From UBA966 sp046350355 (lineage in GTDB: Bacteria > Planctomycetota > Phycisphaerae > Phycisphaerales > SM1A02): a DNA stretch of 64,000 nucleotides. The stretch spans positions 124,001-188,000 of the forward strand of contig JAXMAN010000001.1 of the NCBI GenBank assembly GCA_046350355.1, given 5' to 3'. Both the position numbers and the translations under genes were made by a program. This document shows positions 41,957 through 50,380 of the stretch, one piece after another. Under the pieces are notes generated by a model, which saw nothing but the letters and a program-made list of their open reading frames with translations, did not search any database and was not told where the DNA came from. Positions within the stretch are counted from its first letter, which is position 1. Each line of letters opens with the position of its first letter.

Positions 41957-42739
41957 GTGCGCACCGCCGTCATCAGCGACATCCACTCGAATCTCGCCGC
42001 GCTCGAGGCGGTCCTCGCCGACATCGACCAGCGCGGGGTGCAGCGCATCATCTGCCTGGGGGACCTCATCGGCTACGGCCCGGATCCGGTCGCCTGCGCG
42101 GACCTCGTCGCGGAGCGCTGCGAGTGGTCGCTCATGGGCAACCACGACTTCGGCGTGCTCTACGAGCCGACGAACTTCAACGCCGCCGCCGAGCAGGCCG
42201 CGTACTGGACGCGCCGGCAGTTCGAGCGCGCCTCGCTCGAGGACCCGACCTCCGGCCAGCGCCGGTGGAACTTCCTCGGCCACCTGCGCGTGCGCGTCGC
42301 CGAGAACGGCTACCTGAGCGTGCACGGCACGCCGCGCCGCCCGATCAACGAGTACCTCTTCCCCGACGACGCGATCAACAACCCGCAGAAGCTCGCCTCG
42401 ATCTTCGAGCGCATCGAGCATGTCTGCATGGTCGGGCACACGCACGTGCCCGGCGTCTTCACCGACGACCAGGAGTTCTGGAAGCCGGACGAGCTCGGCG
42501 GCGGCGTCTTCACCGTCGAGCCCGGCCAGAAGGCGATCGTCAACCCTGGCTCCGTCGGCCAGCCGCGCGACGGCGACCCGCGCGCGAGCTACGCGATCCT
42601 CGACACGGGAGACGCGGGCGCGAAGCACCGCTTCGAGTTCTTCCGCATCCCCTACGAGGTCGAGCTCACGATCGACAAGATCCACGCCATTCCCGAGCTG
42701 CACGACTGGCTCGGCGACCGGCTGCGCGAAGGCCGCTAG
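41957..42739 (+). CDS. YfcE/MJ0936-type metallophosphoesterase
   Basis: 260 residues. Metal ligands are clear: SDIHSN, GDLIGYGPDP, GNHDF, GHTHVP. These enzymes hydrolyse phosphodiesters; the substrate here is unknown. GTG 41957 is chosen because the protein then begins VRTAVISDIHSN as in relatives. A TAGGCT box lies 22 nt upstream. It ends 6 bp before yidC. Confidence 0.88.
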   Translation: MRTAVISDIHSNLAALEAVLADIDQRGVQRIICLGDLIGYGPDPVACADLVAERCEWSLMGNHDFGVLYEPTNFNAAAEQAAYWTRRQFERASLEDPTSGQRRWNFLGHLRVRVAENGYLSVHGTPRRPINEYLFPDDAINNPQKLASIFERIEHVCMVGHTHVPGVFTDDQEFWKPDELGGGVFTVEPGQKAIVNPGSVGQPRDGDPRASYAILDTGDAGAKHRFEFFRIPYEVELTIDKIHAIPELHDWLGDRLREGR

Positions 42740-42745
42740 TCCCCC

Positions 42746-44929
42746 ATGAATCCGAAAACCCGCCGTCTCGTCATGACGCTTGTCCTGCTCGCGGCCGTCG
42801 CGGGCATCACGGCCATCATCATCCTGGGCAAGGGCCAGCAGGAGGCGCAGCGGCAGTCCAACGACCCCGCGCCCGTCACCGGGATGCTGCCTGGCGGCGA
42901 GCAGGCGGTGCCGCCGGCGAAGGAGGAGGCGAAGCCCGCCGATCCCGCGCCCGCGCCCGCCCCGCAGCTCGGCGCCGGCGCGCCGGTGCTCAGCGCGCGC
43001 GCGCCCGGCTCGCCCGTCAAGACGCCGTCGAAGCTCGGCTCGATCGATCCCGCGAAGGCGCGCTTCGAGCTCGTCTTCTCCGCCGGCGGCGCGGGCCTCG
43101 AGCGCATCGACTTCAGCGAGTACTGGCACAACGCCGCCCAGGCGCGCACCGCGCGCGAGTACTGGAAGGCCAACGCCGGCGGCGCGGGTCCCGAGCTGCC
43201 CGCGGGCTCGCGCTACTCGATCGTCCCCGCCGGCACGCTGCAGGGCTTCGCGGTCCCGCTGCTCGCCGCGCGCGTCCTCGAGGTCGACGGGCAGTCGGTC
43301 AACCTCTTCGGATCCGTCTGGGCCGAGCGCGAGCCGGGCCACTTCGTCACCGAGATCGCCGACAGCACGGGCGCGCTGCAGATGCGCGTCACGCGCCGCT
43401 GGAGCATCCAGCCCGGCAGCTTCGACATCGCGCTCGAGCAGCGCGTCGAGAACCTCGGCACCACCGCGCACACGGTGCGCTGGGTGCAGTTCGCGCCCGG
43501 CGACCTGCTGCGCGATCCCGGCGAGCTGGTCGACACGCGACGCTTCCAGTCGGGCTACCTGCTCAGCCCCGAGCGCGACCAGCAGCAGCGCACCGTCATC
43601 GCGCACGGCGCGATGCTCGAGCACTCGACGATCCTGAAGCAGGTCGCGGCCAACGACTTCGTCATCTGGCCCAACGCGCACCAGGCGCAGGAGAAGTACG
43701 GACTCTCGTGGTTCGGCGCGACCAACCGCTACTTCTCGCTCGCGGTGCACGCGCCCTACGCGCCGCCGCAGGTGGACTCGAAGCTCGCCGCCCCCGCCGT
43801 CGCCACGATCCAGGCGCAGCAGGGCGAGCTCGCCGCCGACGGCACGGTGCAGCCCGCGATCTTCACCGAGTCGACGAGCGCGCCCGTCACGATCGCGCCG
43901 GGCAAGACCGCCTCCTTCGACCTGGGCGTCTTCGCAGGTCCGCTCGACCGCATGCTGCTCACGGGCACCGAGCCCTTCTCGGCGCTCAACATGCAGGGCC
44001 TCATCATGTACCTGATGGGCGGCTGCTGCAGCTTCTGCACCTTCAGCTGGCTCGCCGACGGGCTCGTCTGGTTCCTGTGGTTCCTGGCCAACCACGTCGT
44101 CTTCGACTGGGGCCTGGCGATCGTCGTGCTGGTGGTGGTCGTGCGCCTGATCCTGCACCCGCTGACGCGCCGCGCGCAGATCTCGATGCAGATGATGACG
44201 CGCAAGATGGCCGCCATCAAGCCCGAGATGGAGGCGATCCAGAAGCGCTACAAGGACGACAAGGCGAAGCTGCAGGAGGAGACGATCCGCCTGTACCGCG
44301 AGCACGGCGTGAACCCGCTGGGCTGCGCGGGCGGCCTGCTCCCGACCTTCCTGCAGATGCCGATCTGGATCGCGCTCTACGCGGTCCTCTACTTCGCCTT
44401 CGAGCTGCGCCAGCAGCCGGCCTTCTTCGGCGTCTTCCAGGGCTTCGGCGGCTGGGGCTTCCTGGCCGACCTGAGCGCGCAGGACCACTTCCTGACGCTG
44501 CCCTTCGAGATCAACCTCTACCTCATCAAGCTCTCCTCGATCAACCTGATCCCGGTGCTGATGGGCGTCGTCTTCTTCGTGCAGCAGAAGTACATGGCGC
44601 CGCCGCCGTCGCCGAACATGACGCCGGAGCAGCAGACGCAGCAGACGATGATGAAGTGGATGATGGTGATCCTCTTCCCCTTCATGCTCTACAACGCGCC
44701 GAGCGGACTGACGCTGTACATCGCGACCTCGACGCTGGTGGGCATCTTCGAGAGCAAGCGCATCAAGGCCGAGGTGGACAAGATGGACTTCAGCAAGCCG
44801 CAGGCGACGAAGCCCGGCTGGATCGCGCAGCGGCTGAGCGCGGCGATGCAGCGCGCGCAGCAGGCGCAGGGCGGCGGCAATGGCAACGGCGGTGGCGGCG
44901 GACAGCCGCGCCGATTCAAGGGCCGCTGA
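42746..44929 (+). CDS. yidC: Membrane protein insertase YidC
   Basis: 727 residues. N-terminal anchor (LVMTLVLLAAVAGITAIIIL), a Pro/Ala linker, the periplasmic beta-supersandwich domain, and the conserved 60KD_IMP core with five helices (FDWGLAIVVLVVVVRLILHPLT, GCAGGLLPTFLQMPIWIALY). The cytoplasmic tail is Gln/Gly-rich and basic (QPRRFKGR), as expected for ribosome contact. It precedes mnmE by 27 bp, the usual bacterial order near oriC. Confidence 0.96.
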   Translation: MNPKTRRLVMTLVLLAAVAGITAIIILGKGQQEAQRQSNDPAPVTGMLPGGEQAVPPAKEEAKPADPAPAPAPQLGAGAPVLSARAPGSPVKTPSKLGSIDPAKARFELVFSAGGAGLERIDFSEYWHNAAQARTAREYWKANAGGAGPELPAGSRYSIVPAGTLQGFAVPLLAARVLEVDGQSVNLFGSVWAEREPGHFVTEIADSTGALQMRVTRRWSIQPGSFDIALEQRVENLGTTAHTVRWVQFAPGDLLRDPGELVDTRRFQSGYLLSPERDQQQRTVIAHGAMLEHSTILKQVAANDFVIWPNAHQAQEKYGLSWFGATNRYFSLAVHAPYAPPQVDSKLAAPAVATIQAQQGELAADGTVQPAIFTESTSAPVTIAPGKTASFDLGVFAGPLDRMLLTGTEPFSALNMQGLIMYLMGGCCSFCTFSWLADGLVWFLWFLANHVVFDWGLAIVVLVVVVRLILHPLTRRAQISMQMMTRKMAAIKPEMEAIQKRYKDDKAKLQEETIRLYREHGVNPLGCAGGLLPTFLQMPIWIALYAVLYFAFELRQQPAFFGVFQGFGGWGFLADLSAQDHFLTLPFEINLYLIKLSSINLIPVLMGVVFFVQQKYMAPPPSPNMTPEQQTQQTMMKWMMVILFPFMLYNAPSGLTLYIATSTLVGIFESKRIKAEVDKMDFSKPQATKPGWIAQRLSAAMQRAQQAQGGGNGNGGGGGQPRRFKGR

Positions 44930-44956
44930 GGCACCGGCGGCGGGCGCCGATCCCGC

Positions 44957-46408
44957 ATGGACACGCAGCGCGTCATCGTCGCCATCGCGAGCCCGCCCGG
45001 GCCGTCGATGCGTGGCATCGTGCGGCTGAGCGGCGCGGCGTGCGGGGAGGTGGTGGGGCGATGCGTTGAGATGGTGGGTGCGGGGGCGGACGCGGGAGCG
45101 GGCCAGCGCGCGGGTGCGAGCGCCGGGCCGCGGATCGCGCGCGGCGTGCATCGCGTGCGGCTGCGGGCGCCGCTGCCGCCGATTCCGGCGATCCTGCTCT
45201 CGATGCCGGGGCCGGCGAGCGCGACCGGCGAGGACTGCGCGGAGCTGCATCTGCCGGGGAATCCGCACCTGCTGGAGCGGGTGGTGGAGGCGTTGGTGGG
45301 CGGTGGCGCGGGCATGGACGGCGGCGGCGCGGGCGCGCGCGATGATCGCGCGCGCCGCGCGGAGCCCGGCGAGTTCAGCGCGCGCGCGGTGCTGCATGGA
45401 CGCATCGGGCTGGACGATGCGGAGCGCATCGCGGCGGCGATCGGCGCGGCGACGGACGCGCAGCTCGCGGCGGCGCAGGCGCTGCGCGCGGGCGCGGGGG
45501 CGCGCGCGCTTGCGGGGCAGGCGCAAGAGCTCGCGCAGCTCCTTGCGCTGGTCGAGGCGGGCATCGACTTCACCGACCAGGAGGATGTGGTCGCGATCGC
45601 GCCGGCGGCGCTGCTGGGGCGCGCGCGCGCGGTCGCGGCGGCGCTGCGTGCCGCGGTCGCGCGCGACGCCGCCGGCGAGGCCGCACGCACCGCGCCGCGC
45701 GTGGTGCTCGCGGGGCCGCCCAACGCGGGCAAGAGCGCGCTCTTCAACGCGCTGCTCGGGCGCGCGCGCACGGTGGAATCGCCCGAGCGCGGCACGACGC
45801 GCGACGCGGTCGTCGAGGCGCTCGCGCTCGATCCGCCCGCGGGCGAGGTGCTGCTGGTGGACGCGCCCGGGCTCGAGGAGGCGGTCGCGGCGATCGACCA
45901 CGCGATGCAGGCGCAGGCGCGCGCCGCGATCGAGACCGCCGACCTCGTCCTCTGGTGCTCCCCGGAAAATATGCCGGGCATGCCCGGCATATTTTCCGCC
46001 GCGCTTGGCGTGCGGACGAAGGTGGACCTGGCGACGGGCGCGGGCGACGCTGACGGCGCGCCCACCGCGGCCATCCGCACCAGCGCGCGCACCGGCGAGG
46101 GGCTCGCGCAGCTTCGTGTGGCGATCGCGCGCGCGCTCGACCCGCACGGCGCGGGCGCCGCCCCGCGCGCCGCGGACGAGGCGCGCCTGGGCACGCTCCA
46201 CCGCGCGCTCGTGGAGGAGTCCGCCGCCGCCGTCGAGGAGGCCGCCGCGCTCGTCGCGCCGCACGCCGGCGCGCGCGCGCTGCGCGATCCGGAGCTCGTC
46301 GCCGCGGCGCTGCGCGTCGCGCTCGACCGCCTCGGCGCGGTCGCGGGCGAGATCCCGCCCGACGAGGTCCTCGGCCGCCTCTTCGCGCGCTTCTGCATCG
46401 GCAAGTGA
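44957..46408 (+). CDS. mnmE: tRNA-uridine 34 modification GTPase MnmE, with palindrome-encoded insert
   Basis: 483 residues. With MnmG it adds carboxymethylaminomethyl to U34 of tRNA. The N-terminal folate domain, helical domain and G domain are present: GPPNAGKSALF, GTTRD, DAPGLEE, TKVD as G4, and the C-terminal FCIGK with its catalytic Cys. Between the G3 helix and G4, residues about 335-347 (PENMPGMPGIFS) are encoded by the 36-bp palindrome at 45963-45998, in frame. This segment sits in a surface loop near the nucleotide site. Upstream Ala/Gly-rich stretches are also unusual. Confidence 0.95.
   Translation: MDTQRVIVAIASPPGPSMRGIVRLSGAACGEVVGRCVEMVGAGADAGAGQRAGASAGPRIARGVHRVRLRAPLPPIPAILLSMPGPASATGEDCAELHLPGNPHLLERVVEALVGGGAGMDGGGAGARDDRARRAEPGEFSARAVLHGRIGLDDAERIAAAIGAATDAQLAAAQALRAGAGARALAGQAQELAQLLALVEAGIDFTDQEDVVAIAPAALLGRARAVAAALRAAVARDAAGEAARTAPRVVLAGPPNAGKSALFNALLGRARTVESPERGTTRDAVVEALALDPPAGEVLLVDAPGLEEAVAAIDHAMQAQARAAIETADLVLWCSPENMPGMPGIFSAALGVRTKVDLATGAGDADGAPTAAIRTSARTGEGLAQLRVAIARALDPHGAGAAPRAADEARLGTLHRALVEESAAAVEEAAALVAPHAGARALRDPELVAAALRVALDRLGAVAGEIPPDEVLGRLFARFCIGK
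45963..45998. repeat. 36-bp perfect palindromic element, copy 2 (inside mnmE)
   Basis: Its 30-bp core (45966-45995) is identical to the element at 4328-4357; here the symmetry extends three more bases each side (CGG/CCG). Both 30 and 36 are multiples of three and the copy keeps the mnmE frame. It encodes MPGMPGIF, the same peptide and frame as copy 1. Being palindromic it would read the same in either orientation. Confidence 0.95.
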
Positions 46409-46426
46409 CGCGCCCCCGGCGCCCCC

Positions 46427-46432
46427 TACCAT
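46427..46432 (+). promoter_or_regulatory. -10-like box before the thioesterase gene
   Basis: TACCAT ends 8 nt before ATG 46441, 19 bp after the mnmE stop. The same hexamer precedes tmk. Confidence 0.35.
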
Positions 46433-46440
46433 CCGCGGTC

Positions 46441-46845
46441 ATGCAGGGCTCGATCGACATCCGCGTGCGCTACTGCGAGTGCGACCCGATGGGCGTCGTG
46501 CACCACACCGTCTATCCCGTCTGGTTCGAGATGGGCCGCACGGAACTGCTGCGCCAGACCGGCACCACCTACCGCGCCTTCGAGGAAGCGGGCATCCTGC
46601 TCGCCGTGGTCCGCATGGAGCTCACCTACAAGCAGCCCGCGCGCTACGACGACCTCGTGCGCCTGCAGACGACGCTCGCGCGCGTCGGCGCGGTGAAGGT
46701 CGAGCACACCTACGAGCTCTGGCGCGGCGACCAGCTCCTGGTCACCGGCGCGACGACGCTCGCGTGCCTCGACCGCGAGGGCCGCGCACGCGCGCTCCCC
46801 GACGGGCTGCTCACGGGCCAGGCATCCGCCCCAGGCGCGTCCTGA
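46441..46845 (+). CDS. YbgC-type acyl-CoA thioesterase (4HBT hot-dog fold)
   Basis: 134 residues. The active-site region is YCECDPMGVVHHTVYPVWFEMGR, with the Asp and the VVHH of the YbgC/4HBT group. It hydrolyses acyl-CoA or related thioesters; YbgC partners the Tol-Pal system in proteobacteria, but no tol genes are near. Its last 35 bp overlap the convergent DUF721 gene. Confidence 0.88.
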   Translation: MQGSIDIRVRYCECDPMGVVHHTVYPVWFEMGRTELLRQTGTTYRAFEEAGILLAVVRMELTYKQPARYDDLVRLQTTLARVGAVKVEHTYELWRGDQLLVTGATTLACLDREGRARALPDGLLTGQASAPGAS

Positions 46846-47275
46846 CGCGCAGCGTGGGGGCGCCCAGCGCCTCGCGCAGCGTCGCGAGCGCGCCCGCGCG
46901 CAGCGCGCGGTCCACCGCGTAGGCCGCCGACGCGCTGCTCACGCCGATCAGCAGCTGCGCGGGCGCCGCGCTCTCGATCCAGGTCTCCGCCACGAGCGCC
47001 GCGGGCATCGCGCGTTCCCACGCCTCGGCCGCGCCCACGCCGCGCCGCTGCGCCCGCGCGGCATCGCGCGCGATGGCGGCGACGGTCGCCTCGATGCGCA
47101 GGTCGCGCTCGCGGAAGGCGCGCCGCTCGCAAAGCTGCTTCATCCGCAGCAGGCGCGCGTCGCCGGGGAGGGCGCGCGCGCCCGCGCCGCCCGCGCCGCC
47201 ATCGCCCGCGCGCGCGCCATCGCCCGCGCGCTTCGCGGGCCCGGGATTCGTCGGCTTGGAGGGCTTGCGGGCCAT
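46811..47275 (-). CDS. DUF721/DciA-like protein
   Basis: 154 residues. A basic, Gly/Ala-rich N-terminus precedes a domain like DUF721: AWERAMPAALVAETWIESAAPAQLLIGVSSASAAYAVDRA. DciA is the ancestral helicase-loading partner of DnaB, so a replication role is possible. The start ATG 47275 is preferred to 47284 because TACGAT (47283-47288, minus strand) overlaps the latter. It overlaps the thioesterase gene by 35 bp. Confidence 0.65.
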   Translation of the reverse strand: MARKPSKPTNPGPAKRAGDGARAGDGGAGGAGARALPGDARLLRMKQLCERRAFRERDLRIEATVAAIARDAARAQRRGVGAAEAWERAMPAALVAETWIESAAPAQLLIGVSSASAAYAVDRALRAGALATLREALGAPTLRVRTRLGRMPGP

Positions 47276-47282
47276 CGCGGGC

Positions 47283-47315
47283 ATCGTAGCCCTGCACCTT
47301 CCGCGCAAGTATCGT
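47283..47315. promoter_or_regulatory. Divergent -10-like boxes (dciA-like and ABC ATPase genes)
   Basis: TACGAT on the minus strand (47288 to 47283) is 7 nt before ATG 47275. TATCGT on the plus strand (47310-47315) is 9 nt before ATG 47325. Both starts share a 49-bp intergenic region. Confidence 0.4.
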
Positions 47316-47324
47316 CCGCGTTCC

Positions 47325-48425
47325 ATGATCCCGGTCCGCCTGGATTCGCTGCGCAAGGATTACGGAAGCACCGTCGCGGTCGCGGGCGTCTCGCTCGAGG
47401 CCTTCGCCGGCGGCCTCACCTTCCTGCTGGGCCCCTCCGGCTGCGGCAAGACGACGATCCTGCGCATGATCGCGGGCTTCCTCGAGCCCACCGGCGGGCG
47501 CATCCTCTTCGGCGACCGCGACATCACGGCGGTCCCCGCCGAGAAGCGCGACTGCGGCATGGTCTTCCAGAGCTACGCCCTCTGGCCGCACCTCACCGTC
47601 GAGCAGAACGTCGCCTTCGGCCTGGAGGTGCGCAAGGAGCCCGCCGAGCAGATCCGCCGCCGCGTCGGCGAGGCGCTCGAGATGGTCCGCATGGGCCAGT
47701 ACGCGCAGCGGCGCCCGAACCAGCTCAGCGGCGGCCAGCAGCAGCGCGTCGCGCTCGCGCGCGCGATCGTCTACCGCCCGCAGGTGCTCCTGCTGGACGA
47801 GCCCCTCTCGAACCTGGATGCGAAGCTGCGCCTGGAGATGCGCGGCGAGATCCGCCGCATCGTCGACGAGACGCGCGTCACCGCGATCTACGTCACGCAC
47901 GACCAGAAGGAGTCGCTCAGCCTGGCCGACCGCATGGTCGTGCTGCGCGACGGACGCATCGAGCAGCTCGGCGCGCCGCGCGAGATGTACGACCGCCCGA
48001 CGAACGCCTTCGTCGCGGAGTTCCTGGGCGAGACCAACTTCCTCACCGGCACGCTCGAGGGCGGCGCCGCGGCCACGCGCCGCGTCGACACGCCCGCCGG
48101 CGCGCTGGAGACCGCGACCGCGGGCACGCGCGCGGGCGGCTCGCCCTGCCTGGTGAGCGTGCGCCCGGAATCGCTGCGCATGGCCCCCGCCGCGAGCGTC
48201 GCGCCCGACGCGCCCGCGCTGCGCGGCAGCGTCGTGGAGTCCGTCTACCTGGGCGAGGTCGCGCAGCACCGCGTCGAGTGCGCGGGCGTGAGCGTCAAGG
48301 TCTTCGAGCTCAACCCGCGCAGCGCCAGCCGCCGCGGCGAGTCCGTCGCGCTCACCGTCGATCCGGCGCAGGTGGTCATCCTCGACGCCGCACCGACGCA
48401 GCCGACGAAGCCCGCGGTGCGCTGA
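47325..48425 (+). CDS. CUT1-type ABC transporter ATPase (UgpC/MalK-like)
   Basis: 366 residues. Walker A GPSGCGKTT, VFQSYALWPHLTVEQN, signature LSGGQQQRVALARA, LLLDEPLSNLDAKLR and H-loop VTHDQKE. The C-terminal TOBE domain (LVSVRPESLRM, VVESVYLGEVAQHRVE) is as in carbohydrate or polyol-phosphate importers. No permease or binding protein gene is adjacent, so it may energise a system elsewhere. Its neighbour 44 bp downstream is a GH29 fucosidase, which hints at sugar uptake. Confidence 0.9.
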   Translation: MIPVRLDSLRKDYGSTVAVAGVSLEAFAGGLTFLLGPSGCGKTTILRMIAGFLEPTGGRILFGDRDITAVPAEKRDCGMVFQSYALWPHLTVEQNVAFGLEVRKEPAEQIRRRVGEALEMVRMGQYAQRRPNQLSGGQQQRVALARAIVYRPQVLLLDEPLSNLDAKLRLEMRGEIRRIVDETRVTAIYVTHDQKESLSLADRMVVLRDGRIEQLGAPREMYDRPTNAFVAEFLGETNFLTGTLEGGAAATRRVDTPAGALETATAGTRAGGSPCLVSVRPESLRMAPAASVAPDAPALRGSVVESVYLGEVAQHRVECAGVSVKVFELNPRSASRRGESVALTVDPAQVVILDAAPTQPTKPAVR

Positions 48426-48456
48426 GGCGGCGCGGCGCGCATCGATCCCGCGCACC

Positions 48457-48462
48457 TATCCT
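48457..48462 (+). promoter_or_regulatory. -10-like box before the GH29 gene
   Basis: TATCCT ends 7 nt before ATG 48470. Identical hexamers precede yggS and gpmI. Confidence 0.4.
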
Positions 48463-48469
48463 GCGCGGC

Positions 48470-50368
48470 ATGACCTCCCGCACTCCCCTCGCGGCCGCGG
48501 CGCTGGGCGCCTGCACACTCCTCGCCATGAACGCGCCTGCGGAGCAGACGACCGCGGCCACCGCCCCCGCCGCACCGCCCAAGGGCCCCGTCGCCGCGCC
48601 GCAGACGCGCGACGAGCGCATGGCCTGGTGGCGCGACGCGCGCTTCGGGATGTTCATCCACTTCGGCCTCTACTCGGGCCCCGCGGGCGTCTGGAAGGGG
48701 CGCGACTGGCCGGGCGCGGGCGAGTGGCTGCTCAACAACGCCAAGGCCGATCCGATCGAGTACGAGCGCACGCTCGTGCCGCAGTTCAACCCGGTGAAGT
48801 TCGACGCCGCGGAGTGGGCGCGCATCGCCAAGGACGCGGGCATGCGCTACGTCGTCATCACCACCAAGCACCACGACGGCTTCGCGCTGTGGGACAGCGC
48901 GGTGAGCGACTACGACGTGATGGCGACGCCATTCAAGCGCGACATCATGAAGGAGCTCTCCGACGCGGTGCGCGCGCAGGGCATGACGATGTGCTGGTAC
49001 CACTCGATCATGGACTGGCATCACCCGGACTACATCCCGCGCCGCGGGTGGGATCCGCGCCCGGTGACCGACGGCAGCTTCCCGAAGTACGTCGACTACA
49101 TGCACGCGCAGCTCAAGGAGCTGCTCACCAAGTACGGCCCCATCGGCATCCTGTGGTTCGACGGCGAGTGGGAGTCCACCTGGAACCACGACTGGGGAAA
49201 GCGCACCGACGACTTCGTGCGCAGCCTGCAGCCCGGCATCATCGTCAACAACCGCGTGGACAGCGGACGCGCGGGCATGGAGGGGTTCAGCGCCAGCGAG
49301 AGCGCGCGCGGCGACTACGGCACCCCCGAGCAGACCATCCCCCCCAACGGCATGCCCGGCAAGGACTGGGAGACCTGCATGACGATGAACGACACCTGGG
49401 GGTTCAAGACCTCGGACACGCACTGGAAGTCCTCGCAGGAGCTGATCCGCATGCTCTGCGACATCGTCAGCAAGGGAGGCAACTTCCTGCTCAACGTCGG
49501 CCCCAAGGGCGACGGCACGATCCCGCAGGAGAGCGTCGAGCGCCTGCGCCGCATGGGCGAGTGGATGCGCGTCAACGGCGGCGCCGTCTACGGCACGAAC
49601 GCCTCGCCCTTCCCGCGCAAGTTCCCCTGGGGGCGCGTCTCGCAGAAGCCCGGGCCGACGAGCGGCCGCGAGAGCACCACGCTCAACCTGATGGTCTTCG
49701 ACTGGCCCGCCGATGGCAAGCTGCTGCTGCCGGGCATCGAGAACGAGCCCTTCGGCGTGCGCGTGCTCGGCGTCGACGGCGCGACGGATCCCGGCGACGG
49801 CGCGGTGGGCCTGGGCGCCGTCCGCGGCAACGCGCGCGCGCGGCGCACGATGCAGGGCATCGAGATCGCCGGCCTGCCCGCCACGCCCCCCGATCCGGAC
49901 GCGAGCGTCGTGCAGCTCTTCATCGCCGGCAAGCCGCAGGTCGCGCCGATGTACGTGACCGCGGACCAGGAGGGCGTCGTCAAGTGCATGGCGGCGGACG
50001 CCACGCTCGTGGGCAGCATCCAGTACGAGGGGCGCTACGACAACCTCGGCTGGTGGCGCGACACGGTGAGCACCGCCTCGTGGACCGTGCAGCTCCCGCG
50101 CGGGCGCCGCTTCAAGGTGAGCCTGGACTACGCGGCCAACCCCGCGTGCGGCGGCGACGTGGAGGTCACCGTCGGCTCCACCGTCCTGCGCGCGGCGCTC
50201 CCCGGCCGCAGCGACTGGGGCGACTTCGGCCGCGTCGAGGTCGGCGAGGCCGATATCCCCGCCGGGAAGCCCGTCACGATCACGGTGCGGGCCGAGCGCA
50301 AGCCCGGCGAGGCCTTCATCAACCTCCGCGAGGTCCGGCTTGTTCCGACGAGCGTCCTCGGCAAGTAG
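48470..50368 (+). CDS. Exported GH29 alpha-L-fucosidase
   Basis: 632 residues. A short signal peptide (PLAAAALGACTLLAMNAPA) precedes the (beta/alpha)8 barrel: MAWWRDARFGMFIHFGLYS, VITTKHHDGFALW, and WFDGEWEST, where the Asp is the likely retaining nucleophile. The C-terminal 110 residues form a beta-sandwich (FKVSLDYAANPACGGDVEVTV) like those on many GH29 enzymes. It removes terminal alpha-L-fucose. Paired in function with the GH95 enzyme at 13-15.5 kb. The TAG stop is also the first half of the next gene's TAGCCT box. Confidence 0.94.
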   Translation: MTSRTPLAAAALGACTLLAMNAPAEQTTAATAPAAPPKGPVAAPQTRDERMAWWRDARFGMFIHFGLYSGPAGVWKGRDWPGAGEWLLNNAKADPIEYERTLVPQFNPVKFDAAEWARIAKDAGMRYVVITTKHHDGFALWDSAVSDYDVMATPFKRDIMKELSDAVRAQGMTMCWYHSIMDWHHPDYIPRRGWDPRPVTDGSFPKYVDYMHAQLKELLTKYGPIGILWFDGEWESTWNHDWGKRTDDFVRSLQPGIIVNNRVDSGRAGMEGFSASESARGDYGTPEQTIPPNGMPGKDWETCMTMNDTWGFKTSDTHWKSSQELIRMLCDIVSKGGNFLLNVGPKGDGTIPQESVERLRRMGEWMRVNGGAVYGTNASPFPRKFPWGRVSQKPGPTSGRESTTLNLMVFDWPADGKLLLPGIENEPFGVRVLGVDGATDPGDGAVGLGAVRGNARARRTMQGIEIAGLPATPPDPDASVVQLFIAGKPQVAPMYVTADQEGVVKCMAADATLVGSIQYEGRYDNLGWWRDTVSTASWTVQLPRGRRFKVSLDYAANPACGGDVEVTVGSTVLRAALPGRSDWGDFGRVEVGEADIPAGKPVTITVRAERKPGEAFINLREVRLVPTSVLGK

Positions 50369-50371
50369 CCT
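50366..50371 (+). promoter_or_regulatory. -10-like box overlapping the GH29 stop codon
   Basis: TAGCCT, whose TAG is the GH29 stop, ends 9 nt before ATG 50381. The downstream gene could thus be transcribed on its own. Confidence 0.35.
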
Positions 50372-50380
50372 GCTTCGCCC

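Noticed and set aside
41678..46432. 1,584-codon minus-strand ORF
   Set aside because: Antisense shadow of the phosphoesterase, yidC and mnmE genes, all of which have clear domains.
46811..46845. Possible frameshift or fusion of the thioesterase and DUF721 genes
   Set aside because: Genes are on opposite strands and simply overlap at their 3' ends.
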